44,041 nt of DNA from Shewanella sp. (lineage in GTDB: Bacteria > Pseudomonadota > Gammaproteobacteria > Enterobacterales > Shewanellaceae). The DNA lies in the NCBI GenBank assembly GCA_021462625.1, contig JAJNAU010000013.1, forward strand, positions 1 through 44,041, written 5' to 3'. The notes under the pieces are model-generated. The model searched no databases. It saw only the letters and a program-made list of their open reading frames with translations, and was not told where the DNA came from. How positions within the stretch are numbered: the stretch's first letter is position 1; every line of letters starts with the position of its first letter. The translations under genes and the position numbers were made by a program. This document shows, one piece after another, positions 28,361-37,878 of the stretch.

Positions 28361-28576
28361 TCAGCGTACACAGGTTTTGCCATTACCTAGTTTTCCCCTA
28401 CCGCCAACGACACATCCACTGGCGGTAATGTAATCTACCGTCCCCTTGCCCTGAACCAGAGCATAACCATGCAGTTCATCCCGTCCGGCAGCGCCGAGAT
28501 CCTCAGCCATCACCCTCAGCAGGTTACAGATTTCAGTGTTACTGCACTGGTAATGTTTTGCATCTACAGCTTTACG
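28361..28576 (-). pseudogene. Small cysteine-containing open frame, probably a decayed gene
   Basis: An open frame of 71 codons ends in TGA at 28361 and reads ... KHYQCSNTEICNLLRVM ... ITASGCVVGGRGKLGNG. It has no good start: an in-frame TGA lies at 28577, and the only internal ATG (28510, preceded by GAGGG only three bases away) would leave 49 residues. An ATG in another frame just upstream (MPVYDVKL) would join it after a one-base shift. Terminators of neighbouring units flank it on both sides, which suggests it is or was a separate gene. I do not recognise the family. Confidence 0.35.
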
Positions 28577-28617
28577 TCATAAACTGGCATTTACTTCACC
28601 GGGTTTGCGTCAGCAGA

Positions 28618-28648
28618 AAGAAAAAGACCAGCAAATGCTGCTGGCCTT
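28618..28648 (-). terminator. Terminator of the tricorn-like protease gene
   Basis: On the minus strand GGCCAGCA / TGCTGGTC (eight pairs, one G-U) is followed by TTTTTCTTTC, about 20 bp past the stop. Confidence 0.75.
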
Positions 28649-28666
28649 AGCAAGAAATGCCGGGGC

Positions 28667-31600
28667 TCAGAGGGTAATGTCATCCGCCATCTGATCTGAA
28701 ATGGGCTTGGGTGACAGGGCTGGGACAGGTTGCTGCGACTGCGCCTGTTTCAGCACCTCAATCGCCCGCTGCAATTGGGCATCACTACCCATAAAGGAAG
28801 CATGGGGCAAATTGTCTACCTCAATATCTGGGCTGACGCCCCGGCCTTCCAGCACCCAACGACCATCCATAGCGTATTGAGGGTATTCAGCAACCCGCGC
28901 TATGCCTTTATCGGTCAATGAGTTACGACCTGACAACCAGACACCGGCACCGGCGGTTTGCTTACCCACCAAAGGAGCCAACTGCAGCGCCTTAATGCCC
29001 GCAGAGAAGGTTTCACCGTCCGAATAAGTTAGCTGATCGGTCAACACCACCAGGTGTCCCCGGAATGCCTGCTGCATATTAGTGCTTGGAGTACCTCTGG
29101 TTGGCGCCCAGAATGCCCAGGCACGGCGCAGTAATTTCTCAATGACCCAGCTGTCGATATTACCGCCACGGTTACGACGTACATCAACAATAAGTCCGAC
29201 TTTGTCATAGTTGGTGTAAAACTCGCGGGCAAAGTTGGCGATATCATTGCTGCCCATGGCATAAAGGTGAAGATAACCAAACTGGTCATCACTGGCCTGT
29301 GCGACCTTTTGCCGGTTCTGTGCCACCCAGTCAAGATAACGCAACTGGCTGTCTTTCGCTGGATCGACTGGCTCGGCAACGGTTTTAATGGTCCTGCCCT
29401 TGCGGATCAGCTCCAACAATACCTGAACATCGCGTTGGTTGCGCAGCAAGCGGCTGACATCGGCTACTGTTTGCACAGGCTTGCCATTGATGGCCCGCAG
29501 CACATCCCCCTCTGCGGCATCCACACCCGGCCGAGCCAATGGGGCAGCCTCACCGGGCAGTTCAGCATCATACTGATAAATCTGGCTTATCTTCACACCA
29601 TCTGCAGTTTGCTGGAAGCGCGCACCCAAGCTGGCTGCCTTAGGTAAATCCGGCTCCACCGGCCCGTCGCCGCCCCTGACCCGACTGTGCAGAGCATTTA
29701 GCTCGCCCATCATCTGCGCAAACACATCATTCAGCTCATGGCGATCTGTGACTCTGTCCACCAGCATTTGGTACTTTTGCCTGAGCGCCTGCCAATCGAG
29801 GCCACGCATTGACTTATCGAAGAACTGCTCACGGTGCATCAACCAGGCATCTTCAAACATCTGCTGATATTCCTGCTCAGGCTCAACCAGCAGTTGCCAT
29901 TGCGCGGTATTGACCCTGGCGCCGGACAAATCAGACGGCAATGTATCGCCGGCATCAAGGATCAATAACTCAGACGGCTTGGATTGCTTGCCAAGCAGCA
30001 ATTTACTGCCATCGGCCGACAAGCGGTAGGCCCCAATATCTTCTGCGTAAACCTTGGCCTGCGCTTTACCCGGCTCAATAGCAACGACTTTGAGCGTTCG
30101 TTTATCGTCCTGCTCATCCAGCAGATACAACTTGTCATCGGTTACTGACAGAGAGCTGTAATTGCCCGGCACCAGCGGCACCTGCCACAGACGTTCGCTC
30201 AGCCCCTGCCAGGTGATATTCACTGTCTCATCCTGCGGTTCATTCAGTTCAATCTCGGGCGTCAACTCGGTTACAGCCTGGAATGGGAAGGTCGCATTTT
30301 CGCTCAGCGCCACGGCATACACCTGGGTGCGTCGGTCAAATACGGGTCCCATATTTCGATCCCCCCAAGGGGAGGAAGGCGTGGCCTTGAAATAACGATT
30401 TGACAGGAAATACAACCAATTACCATCAGGGCTGAAAGCCGGGGAATAAGACTCGTATTTATCTGATGTTAAAAAATGACTCTTGCCGCTGTCCACGCCG
30501 TACAACACTATCTGTGGACGCTGCGCCCCCAACTGCGATTTAGTCAGCGCCAGTACCCTGCTGTCCGGTCCCCAGACGATATCGCTGTATGGTCCAAGAC
30601 CTTCTCCATCTTTAATAATCAGCTTGTTGCGACCGCTTTGCAGATCCAGCAGCCAGACATTGCCCTGATAATCATCATGGGCGATATAATGACCATCGGG
30701 GGAAAGATGCAGGCTCATGCGCAGACTGCTGCCATCTTTGGTCAGTTGTTTGGCGTCACTGCGACCGTCGGCCGCAAAACGCCAGATCTCCTGCTCATTA
30801 CTGGCATCGGAAATGGCATAAACCCATTTCCCCTCGTTATCCAGAATGGCGCTGCGCAAACGGCTGTTATCTGCAGAGGCAACTTCCACCAGACGGGAGC
30901 CATCATTGCCGGCAATAGCGACCTTACTGCGGGCAGTGATCACCGCCTTACTGCCCGAGACCGGGAAGCTCACATCCGTCATATAATCCATTGGATTATT
31001 TACCCAGTTGCCACGCAGGTAAGGAAAATCCGAGGTTAACTGCAGCGCCACTTTTTCATCGCGATCACCGTCAAGGTTCAGCAGGTGCACATCGGCCCCC
31101 AGCTGGTAAACGACGCGCCCTTTGTCCATGTAGGCATCACGCACTGCAAAATCAGTGTGATGGGTATGCTGAGTCAGATTGTGACCATCAAGATCCATAG
31201 ACCAGATATTCCCGGCCCCACTGGCATCGGAGATAAAATACAGACGATCCTGCCACAACATGGGCTGACGCAGTGAGCCCTGATGCTCTGGCACCAGACG
31301 CACAGCTTCCTGATCGCTGCCCAGATTAAAACGCCACAGCTCGCCCATGGCACCACCACGATATACCCTGGCATTATCACCCGTAGCCTGCAGCCCGAAG
31401 CGGGTGAAGAAAACCTGTTGTCCCTGGCTATCAACCACCCCTTCAATGGCGTCAGCCAGAGGAATATCGCGGCTTACCAGAGTGTTGGGATGAACACTGC
31501 GAAGTACCCAGGAACTCGACGGGCCATTGGCATTGTCGGTGGCGTAAAGCACCTGCCCATCAGGTGTCCAGCCCTGAACCTTGACACGGCTGTTTTCAAA

Positions 31601-31918
31601 ACTGATGCGCTTGGCCTGACCGCCTTTAATGGGGATCACATAGGCTTCTGTTGTGCCATCATAATTGGCTTCAAAAGCAACCCATTGGCCATCGGCAGAA
31701 ATTGCTGCGCCGGTCTCCAGTGCCGGCAGACTAGTCAACCGACTCGCCTGCAGCTGACCCAACTGCTGCGTCCAGAGATCGCCTTCGGCGGTAAATACCA
31801 GCGTGTTGTCATGCAGCGCAGGAGCGCGGAAGTAGCCACGCTGCATATCTGTGGCGGCATAGGCACTGGTGCCCATAGTGATAAGACATGCAAGGGTGCA
31901 GAGTTTGAGTTTTATCAT
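28667..31918 (-). CDS. Tricorn-like S41 peptidase, exported
   Basis: 1083 residues from the ATG at 31918 (MIKLKLCTLACLITMGTSAYA), which gives a clean signal peptide and a GGAAG site; the longer frame is rejected. Residues to about 650 hold PD40/WD-like beta-propeller repeats (SADGQWVAFEANYDG, SPDGHYIAHDDYQGN, SPDGNWLYFLSNRY). A tricorn core-1 helical region follows, then a PDZ domain (about 775-860, EGDVLRAINGKPVQ) and the C-terminal tail-specific protease domain. The likely nucleophile is Ser966 in TYSDGETFSAG, and RRNRGGNIDSW is conserved. It probably degrades oligopeptides in the periplasm. It is a single gene next to two other exported peptidases. Confidence 0.93.
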   Translation of the reverse strand: MIKLKLCTLACLITMGTSAYAATDMQRGYFRAPALHDNTLVFTAEGDLWTQQLGQLQASRLTSLPALETGAAISADGQWVAFEANYDGTTEAYVIPIKGGQAKRISFENSRVKVQGWTPDGQVLYATDNANGPSSSWVLRSVHPNTLVSRDIPLADAIEGVVDSQGQQVFFTRFGLQATGDNARVYRGGAMGELWRFNLGSDQEAVRLVPEHQGSLRQPMLWQDRLYFISDASGAGNIWSMDLDGHNLTQHTHHTDFAVRDAYMDKGRVVYQLGADVHLLNLDGDRDEKVALQLTSDFPYLRGNWVNNPMDYMTDVSFPVSGSKAVITARSKVAIAGNDGSRLVEVASADNSRLRSAILDNEGKWVYAISDASNEQEIWRFAADGRSDAKQLTKDGSSLRMSLHLSPDGHYIAHDDYQGNVWLLDLQSGRNKLIIKDGEGLGPYSDIVWGPDSRVLALTKSQLGAQRPQIVLYGVDSGKSHFLTSDKYESYSPAFSPDGNWLYFLSNRYFKATPSSPWGDRNMGPVFDRRTQVYAVALSENATFPFQAVTELTPEIELNEPQDETVNITWQGLSERLWQVPLVPGNYSSLSVTDDKLYLLDEQDDKRTLKVVAIEPGKAQAKVYAEDIGAYRLSADGSKLLLGKQSKPSELLILDAGDTLPSDLSGARVNTAQWQLLVEPEQEYQQMFEDAWLMHREQFFDKSMRGLDWQALRQKYQMLVDRVTDRHELNDVFAQMMGELNALHSRVRGGDGPVEPDLPKAASLGARFQQTADGVKISQIYQYDAELPGEAAPLARPGVDAAEGDVLRAINGKPVQTVADVSRLLRNQRDVQVLLELIRKGRTIKTVAEPVDPAKDSQLRYLDWVAQNRQKVAQASDDQFGYLHLYAMGSNDIANFAREFYTNYDKVGLIVDVRRNRGGNIDSWVIEKLLRRAWAFWAPTRGTPSTNMQQAFRGHLVVLTDQLTYSDGETFSAGIKALQLAPLVGKQTAGAGVWLSGRNSLTDKGIARVAEYPQYAMDGRWVLEGRGVSPDIEVDNLPHASFMGSDAQLQRAIEVLKQAQSQQPVPALSPKPISDQMADDITL

Positions 31919-32120
31919 GCTGTGACTTCCAATGTTTGTCAGAACATGCACTCACGCAGGGTTTGGCAAGCTCAGCACAACGCACGGCCGCTGATACACC
32001 TTCCACTGGTGCTGCATGCTATTGTTATGTGTTGCAGCACGTTATCAAAGAATCTGTGGACCTTCAGCCGATTTTTGCCCTTTGATGTAAAGGAATGTGA
32101 CAGCCCGCTGAAAGCAGGCA

Positions 32121-32144
32121 TAAAAAAGCGGCTCACAGAGCCGC
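32121..32144 (-). terminator. Terminator of the M61 peptidase gene
   Basis: On the minus strand a perfect seven-base stem GCGGCTC / GAGCCGC with a three-base loop is followed by six T residues, just past the stop. Confidence 0.85.
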
Positions 32145-32151
32145 ACCGCTA

Positions 32152-33942
32152 TTACAGAAAGTCGCCTTTGGCATCAAACGGCCAGTCTATTCCCAGCCAT
32201 GCCTTAAGAAATGCCTTCTGCTGCTCGCTAGCATTGGCAATGCCAAGGATCTGAGCTTTACCTATTGGCGCCTCGCCCAGGGTAACCTTAACCGTTTTGA
32301 GCTTATCATTGGCAAACAATGTCACGGATATCTCATCCCCGACGTCAAAGTCACTGATCCGTTTGTCAAACCCGACCGGCGTAACCTTTAGATCATTGAT
32401 GGCAACAATCTCATCCCCTGCATGCAACCCTGCCTGCCAGGCCGGACCATCCCGCTTTACATGTTCCATCGTTAGTGTACCGGATTTGAGTTTCACTCCC
32501 AGGTTAGGCTTTATCTTGTCGTTGTCGCCATAGCTGAGCGCCAAGCCGGTTTGCTCCAGCAGATTGTTGTAGTCCAGTGACAGAGGCGAGTCGATATGCT
32601 GTTGCCACCAGAGCTGATAACTCCTGCCGGTCAATTGCGTCAGAATGCCTTTCACATCATCGACATTGAACCCCTTGGGCAGCTTAAAGTCCTGATATAA
32701 AACCCGATGCACGTCACGGTAAGAATGTTTCAGACCGGTATCTTTCAAGAGCGCAAAATCCAGTGCCATTGACGTCAGATAGCCTTCCGAATAGATATTT
32801 ACACCGTGGTTAATGGCATAATCCCCGCCACCGCCAATCCAGGCGGTTTCACTGGCTTCAGTAACCGACTGTTGGTCGCGGCCCGGATTTTTGATGTTTC
32901 GTTCAATCCGTTTGGCCAAATCGGCGAAAAACTCCCTGGGCGTTGCAATCCCGGCTCGCAGCAACAGCTGATACTGGAAATAACTGGTCGAGCCTTCTAC
33001 CAGCCACAGCAACTTGGTCATATTCTCGCTCTGGTAGTCATAAGGAACCAGTCCCTCGGGGCGATAAGCCTTGACATTCCAGGTATGGATAAACTCATGG
33101 GATGCGGTGGCGATAAAACCCAGATAATCCTCCCGCTCACGGAAGTTAAAACGCGGCAACTGGATGATGGTGGAGTTCAGATGTTCAGTCGCTCCCCGCT
33201 CACCACCTGTAGCATGCACCATATACACATAACGCTCGAACGGATAGTCATCCCAAATGGTCGATGCCGTGCCACTGAGCGCCTTGAGATCCCGCTCCAT
33301 CTGCTCCAGATCATAATTTCCCTCTCCCCAGACCACCAGCCCGTAGTCTTTGCCATCGGCGGAAAATTCCCGGAAGTGATTAATGCCGGTTTCAATCGGA
33401 GAGTCCACCAGCACATCATAGTTGGGCGCCTTAAATCCATGACGGCCACCGGCCGGCATCCCCGAGTAACTTCGCCAACCACGGGGTACATCCAGCTCCA
33501 CACTCAAAGGCTCATCGCGGTATTGGGGGCTGTACATGAATACCCCGCTGGCATCCAGATACGCATGGGTTGCATCGATATGGCGCACCCGGGTACCTAA
33601 CATGTCGGCATGGATCTGGTAACTAACTGTCACTCTGCTGGCCTCGGGTAAATAGATTTGCCACTCACCGCTGGCGGTGCGATCCCAGTTCAGAGGTTCC
33701 CCTTGATCATTACGGGCATCAAACAGTCGCACACCATCGGCCAGTGGCAACACCTGGTATTTGCCGGTACGCCATACAGGTAAGTTCACTACCAGCTCAC
33801 CTGTCGTTTCAGGAAATTGGATTTCAACTTTCGCCAGCTGATGTTCAGGAGAGGTCAAATCGATTTGATACTCGACATCGGCGAGTATCGGAAAGGCGGT
33901 AACTGTTGCCAGCACACAAATCGCGGTTAAACCGGGTTTCAC
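32152..33942 (-). CDS. M61-family (glycyl aminopeptidase-type) metallopeptidase with PDZ domain
   Basis: 596 residues. A signal peptide is present at the N-terminus (LTAICVLATVTAFPILA). An N-terminal beta domain runs to about residue 180. The zinc site is HEFIH (His282, Glu283, His286), with the third ligand probably in WLVEGSTSYF, the M61 pattern. A PDZ domain follows at about 500-570 (GPAWQAGLHAGDEIVAINDLKV). M61 enzymes cleave N-terminal glycine or alanine from peptides; the true substrate is unknown here. It is divergent from the TPR gene. Confidence 0.92.
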   Translation of the reverse strand: MKPGLTAICVLATVTAFPILADVEYQIDLTSPEHQLAKVEIQFPETTGELVVNLPVWRTGKYQVLPLADGVRLFDARNDQGEPLNWDRTASGEWQIYLPEASRVTVSYQIHADMLGTRVRHIDATHAYLDASGVFMYSPQYRDEPLSVELDVPRGWRSYSGMPAGGRHGFKAPNYDVLVDSPIETGINHFREFSADGKDYGLVVWGEGNYDLEQMERDLKALSGTASTIWDDYPFERYVYMVHATGGERGATEHLNSTIIQLPRFNFREREDYLGFIATASHEFIHTWNVKAYRPEGLVPYDYQSENMTKLLWLVEGSTSYFQYQLLLRAGIATPREFFADLAKRIERNIKNPGRDQQSVTEASETAWIGGGGDYAINHGVNIYSEGYLTSMALDFALLKDTGLKHSYRDVHRVLYQDFKLPKGFNVDDVKGILTQLTGRSYQLWWQQHIDSPLSLDYNNLLEQTGLALSYGDNDKIKPNLGVKLKSGTLTMEHVKRDGPAWQAGLHAGDEIVAINDLKVTPVGFDKRISDFDVGDEISVTLFANDKLKTVKVTLGEAPIGKAQILGIANASEQQKAFLKAWLGIDWPFDAKGDFL

Positions 33943-34056
33943 TTACAATTCCTTCTGTTATCATTCCTGTCATAAAGTTGCCTGAGTTTACCAAAACCGT
34001 CCTCTCAGTAACACTAGCTAAAACAACAGCCTGCTGATCAGGCCGGTATTAAGTTA

Positions 34057-36186
34057 ATGAAATCCCTCTCCTCCCTGTTTAGCTTGGTTTTTCTGGTGTT
34101 TTCCCTACCATCCCAGGCCGTTGACGTCATACAGGATGAGGTCAAAACCCGTGAAGAACCTGCCCGTTTCTACCAGGAAATCAGTGCCAACTTTGACCAT
34201 CTGACCGGTGATGAAACCGCTGCTCAGCTTAGCACCCTGGCGATGGAGCTTGGTCTGAGTCAGACGGAGATGTTCCGTAAACTGCAACTTTCCGCCCGCC
34301 TGACACTTGAACCCGGAGTCACTAAAGCCAAAGGGCTGCCGAACAACGAGCAGATGCTCAGGTTACTGGACACTTATGCCGAAGGCCGCTACCAACAGGC
34401 ACTGGTGCTAATGATAAAGGGACGGATTCAGGGGCGGGACAAGATTCGCTACAACGAGGCAATCGCTCTGTACATGGAGGCGCTGGAGATGATCCGCCAT
34501 GAATCATCGAATGCCGCTCGGGCGCTGCGCTTCACCATCCATGACCATCTGAGCTCCCTCAATCAGTTAATTCGTCAATATCCCACCGCCCAAAGCCATC
34601 TTGAATCCCTGCAGGAAGTTTCGTTGACAATAGTGAACAACTACCTGCGTGCCTATGCTGAATTATCGATGGGCGTTTACTACAACAAGCGGGGCGATCA
34701 GGCCCGAGCACTCGAGCACTTTACGCAAGCCCTGCGCCTGGCCAGTCGCGATCCCAAAGTGCAGCAACTGGCGTTATTGAACTTCAATCTGGCTAAAGTG
34801 CATAGAGACATGTCCAACTGGGAAGATGCATTGAAACGCGCACATGAAGCCGCCAGAGGATTCAAGCAGATAAACAATGGTCCCTACCTGTCTCATACCA
34901 TGACGGTGATTGCCATGATCTATGGCAAGCAGCAAAACTGGCACAAGGCCATCGATTATTACCTTAATGCCCATCAGATAGATGTACGGGAAGGCAACCG
35001 TATTAATCAGGCACTTAACATGCACAATCTGGGAGAGGCCTACTTCAAGCTGAGTGACTATACTAATGCGCTCATCTACCTCAAAGGCGCCAATAACTTT
35101 CTTCGGGAAAAGCAGTTAAACCATTACCTGGTGTACAACGAAGCGCTGCTGGCCGAAGTTAATCTGGCCGCGCAAAACTGGCAGGCAGCATTGGAACATG
35201 CAAAGCTATCCCAACACTACGCCGAAGAAAAGAAGCTGGTAACCGAACAAATTGATGCACTGGCATATCAGTCCTCCGCCCATAAAGGCCTCGGCCAGTA
35301 TCAGCAGGCAGTGGAAGTTCAGCAAGCCATCATAGCGTTCAAGGTTATTCCCGGCACCGCACCTGAGCCGGCAAAAGAGGATACTCTGCTGTTTCAGCAG
35401 CAACTGAAACTGGCACTGAGCAACAAAGACATCAAGATTGAGCAGATGACCCAAAAACAACGGCTGCAAAGCCGCATCATTATCGGCGGCGCAGTGTTGC
35501 TTCTGATATTGCTGGTCAGCCTGCTGTACATGCATGCCAATCGCAGACAGCTGAAAAAAGAACGCCGTTTATTGCTCAAGGAGCAGAAACAGGACTGCAG
35601 CACCGGACATCATGGCTGCCGGGCACTGATGGAGGCGCTCACACTGAGACAACAACCTGCAACCCTGGTGCTGTTGGGGCTCACCGACAACCAATATCCC
35701 GAGCTGGCCAAGGGACAGCATCGTGCCCGTATCGAGTACAAACATCAGCTTGCCTGCATTGATCAATTACCTGATATGCGCAGCTTTGCGTTGCGCCCGG
35801 GTCTCATGGCGGTAATGGTTGAAGGTCAGAGCGAAGGTCAGCAGTTAGTTAACCGCCTGAGTGAAACGCTGCTATTGCCTTCACTCACGGCCGGTATTAT
35901 TCCGTTACCATTGCTGCAATCCGAGGAGCTGATCATCGATGCGGAGATCCAGCTGGAAACCGTGCAAATGGCGCTGTACGCGGCCCAAAGTCTACCAGAT
36001 AATGGCACACCGAGATTTGTGGGTTTGCACCCACTGGACTTCGCCCCTTCGGTTATCTTTACACATCCCCTCTACCTCAAGCTGGATAAGAGTATTCAGC
36101 GCGGATTGATTCGAGTCAGCTGCAGTGGCAACAAAACAGATATCCGCTGGCCACAGATAAATCTGGCTGACACTGAGGACAACTGA
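34057..36186 (+). CDS. TPR-repeat membrane protein with a degenerate GGDEF-like C-terminal domain
   Basis: 709 residues. A signal peptide (LFSLVFLVFSLPSQA) leads a periplasmic region with several TPR motifs between about 125 and 420 (GDQARALEHFTQALRLA, NWEDALKRAHEAARG, NWHKAIDYYLNAHQID). A coil is followed by one membrane helix at about 473-492, then a basic stretch. The cytoplasmic tail (about 520-690) follows the GGDEF pattern (LVLLGLTDNQYPEL, RPGLMAVMVEG, LTAGIIPLPLL, ETVQMALYAAQS), but the GGDEF loop reads RPGLM, so it cannot make c-di-GMP. The tail assignment is my inference. An intact cyclase gene starts 103 bp downstream. Confidence 0.8.
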   Translation: MKSLSSLFSLVFLVFSLPSQAVDVIQDEVKTREEPARFYQEISANFDHLTGDETAAQLSTLAMELGLSQTEMFRKLQLSARLTLEPGVTKAKGLPNNEQMLRLLDTYAEGRYQQALVLMIKGRIQGRDKIRYNEAIALYMEALEMIRHESSNAARALRFTIHDHLSSLNQLIRQYPTAQSHLESLQEVSLTIVNNYLRAYAELSMGVYYNKRGDQARALEHFTQALRLASRDPKVQQLALLNFNLAKVHRDMSNWEDALKRAHEAARGFKQINNGPYLSHTMTVIAMIYGKQQNWHKAIDYYLNAHQIDVREGNRINQALNMHNLGEAYFKLSDYTNALIYLKGANNFLREKQLNHYLVYNEALLAEVNLAAQNWQAALEHAKLSQHYAEEKKLVTEQIDALAYQSSAHKGLGQYQQAVEVQQAIIAFKVIPGTAPEPAKEDTLLFQQQLKLALSNKDIKIEQMTQKQRLQSRIIIGGAVLLLILLVSLLYMHANRRQLKKERRLLLKEQKQDCSTGHHGCRALMEALTLRQQPATLVLLGLTDNQYPELAKGQHRARIEYKHQLACIDQLPDMRSFALRPGLMAVMVEGQSEGQQLVNRLSETLLLPSLTAGIIPLPLLQSEELIIDAEIQLETVQMALYAAQSLPDNGTPRFVGLHPLDFAPSVIFTHPLYLKLDKSIQRGLIRVSCSGNKTDIRWPQINLADTEDN

Positions 36187-36288
36187 CACCGCTTCAGTGA
36201 TCTCACATTATACTTAAAGAGCCTGGCCGATACCCAGTGCAGGGATCGTACGCAATATAAATGGATTTGAGGTAGGACAACAAAGTTG

Positions 36289-37845
36289 ATGAAGGACAGT
36301 AATCAAGATAAATCTCAGTTGGCGGCACTCACCAAGAAGGTCAATGAGACCCGGGCTGCACTGCAAGAACTCAAAGAAGAAAAAAATGCCAAGCTACAGA
36401 CTTTGTTGAATTTCTTCAAACATCTCAGCCTGGTGTGTAAAGGCCAGAATTTGAAGCTCGACAATAAACTCGCCAAATTGCGCCGCCAGCTAAAAGGCTT
36501 TGAGTCCCTGGATGAGGCCCTGCCTGACATTTTGGAAGTCGAGCGCCTGCTCAAACAACAGTACAACCTGACAACCCGCGAATTTGAACAGGGACGCAGC
36601 AACCTCACCCGTATGACCCAGCAAATCCAGCGCTTCAAATTTGCGCCGGAGCAGCTGAAAAAAGAGCTCAACTACTTCCGTCAGGAGCTGACCAAACCAC
36701 TGCATTCTATTTGGGATTACCTTCCTAAGATCGAAAAGTTGATAAGCTTTTACGAAGTCTTGCTCGATAGCCAGATCCAGCAGCCCGGAGGGTTCGATAC
36801 TGAGCTCAGACAAAAGCAGCTGGCGCAGGAGCTGGCAGGGATGATCGCTGACATTGATTTCCCAGACGACCAGAAGAACCAGATGCTGGTATTGCAGCAA
36901 CGACTGCTTAATGAGGCAGAGCCTGGCATTTTGCTGGAAGCCTATCAGACGATCCAGTCGCTATTGCTGGAGAGCGTCGCCCGCGAGAAAAATGCCTCCC
37001 GGGAGTTTCTGTTCACCCTGAACAATGCCCTAACCGCAGTGCAGGCGGTAGTGGATGACTCGGCTGAAAGCCACCAGCAGCATGCTGCGGACAAATCCCG
37101 GCTGAATGCCAGTATCAACAGCCAAATGGCAGGTATGGGCAAGTCTATCACCGAAGCCTGTGAATTGCCCGAGCTCAAAGAGTTGGTCACCCATCAGCTC
37201 AATCAGATAAAAGAAACTCTGGCCCGCAAGGAAGCACAGGAGCAGCGTGAGCAGGTGATGATGCAAAAGTCCATCGACGTCATGCAAAAACAACTGACAG
37301 AACTGAGCTGGGAAGCCTGTAGCTACAAGGAACGTTTGTTTGAACAGCAGAAGATCAGCCAACTCGATACCCTGACTCAACTTCCCAACCGCGCTGCGCT
37401 GGATAAAAAACTAGAGGAATGCTTCCACAAATTACAGCTTACAGGCCAAAGCTACTGGCTGGCGGTGGTTGATATCGACCACTTTAAAACCATCAATGAC
37501 AACTTCGGCCACAGCACAGGTGACAAGACCCTGCAGGTGGTCGCCATGGCTCTGAAAAATACCCTGCGGGATACCGAATTTGTTGCCCGCTATGGTGGTG
37601 AAGAGTTCGTGTTATTGATCCCCGATGTGTCTTACAGCGACATAGAAAAGCTGCTGAACCGGGTGAGGGAAAAAATAAAAAGTATTCCATTTAAATTTAA
37701 AAATCAGAGAATTACGGTTACAGTTTCTATTGGAGCTGCACAATTGAACGTCAAGGAAACCGTCAGTGACACCTTTGAACGTGCTGATGTGGCTCTGTAC
37801 CAAGCCAAAAATACAACGCGGGACAAGGTCGTGGTTGATGTTTGA
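36289..37845 (+). CDS. Diguanylate cyclase with N-terminal coiled-coil region
   Basis: 518 residues from the ATG at 36289; a TTG directly before it (36286) has better spacing from AGGTAGGAC and may be the true start. Residues 1 to about 355 are soluble and strongly helical with long coiled coils; there is no membrane segment. The GGDEF domain (about 360-518) is intact: LTQLPNRAALDKK, DIDHFKTINDNFGH, active site GGEEF at 436-440, and LYQAKNTTRD. It should make c-di-GMP from two GTP. The inhibitory I-site position reads RDTE instead of RxxD, so product inhibition may be weak. It follows the TPR gene in the same direction. Confidence 0.92.
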   Translation: MKDSNQDKSQLAALTKKVNETRAALQELKEEKNAKLQTLLNFFKHLSLVCKGQNLKLDNKLAKLRRQLKGFESLDEALPDILEVERLLKQQYNLTTREFEQGRSNLTRMTQQIQRFKFAPEQLKKELNYFRQELTKPLHSIWDYLPKIEKLISFYEVLLDSQIQQPGGFDTELRQKQLAQELAGMIADIDFPDDQKNQMLVLQQRLLNEAEPGILLEAYQTIQSLLLESVAREKNASREFLFTLNNALTAVQAVVDDSAESHQQHAADKSRLNASINSQMAGMGKSITEACELPELKELVTHQLNQIKETLARKEAQEQREQVMMQKSIDVMQKQLTELSWEACSYKERLFEQQKISQLDTLTQLPNRAALDKKLEECFHKLQLTGQSYWLAVVDIDHFKTINDNFGHSTGDKTLQVVAMALKNTLRDTEFVARYGGEEFVLLIPDVSYSDIEKLLNRVREKIKSIPFKFKNQRITVTVSIGAAQLNVKETVSDTFERADVALYQAKNTTRDKVVVDV

Positions 37846-37878
37846 TCACATATAACCCGGTGCCGCTAAGGAGTTGCC

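Noticed and set aside
31283..32254. A 323-codon plus-strand frame overlapping the tricorn-like gene
   Set aside because: It is antisense to a well-supported signal peptide and beta-propeller, and runs through the M61 terminator.
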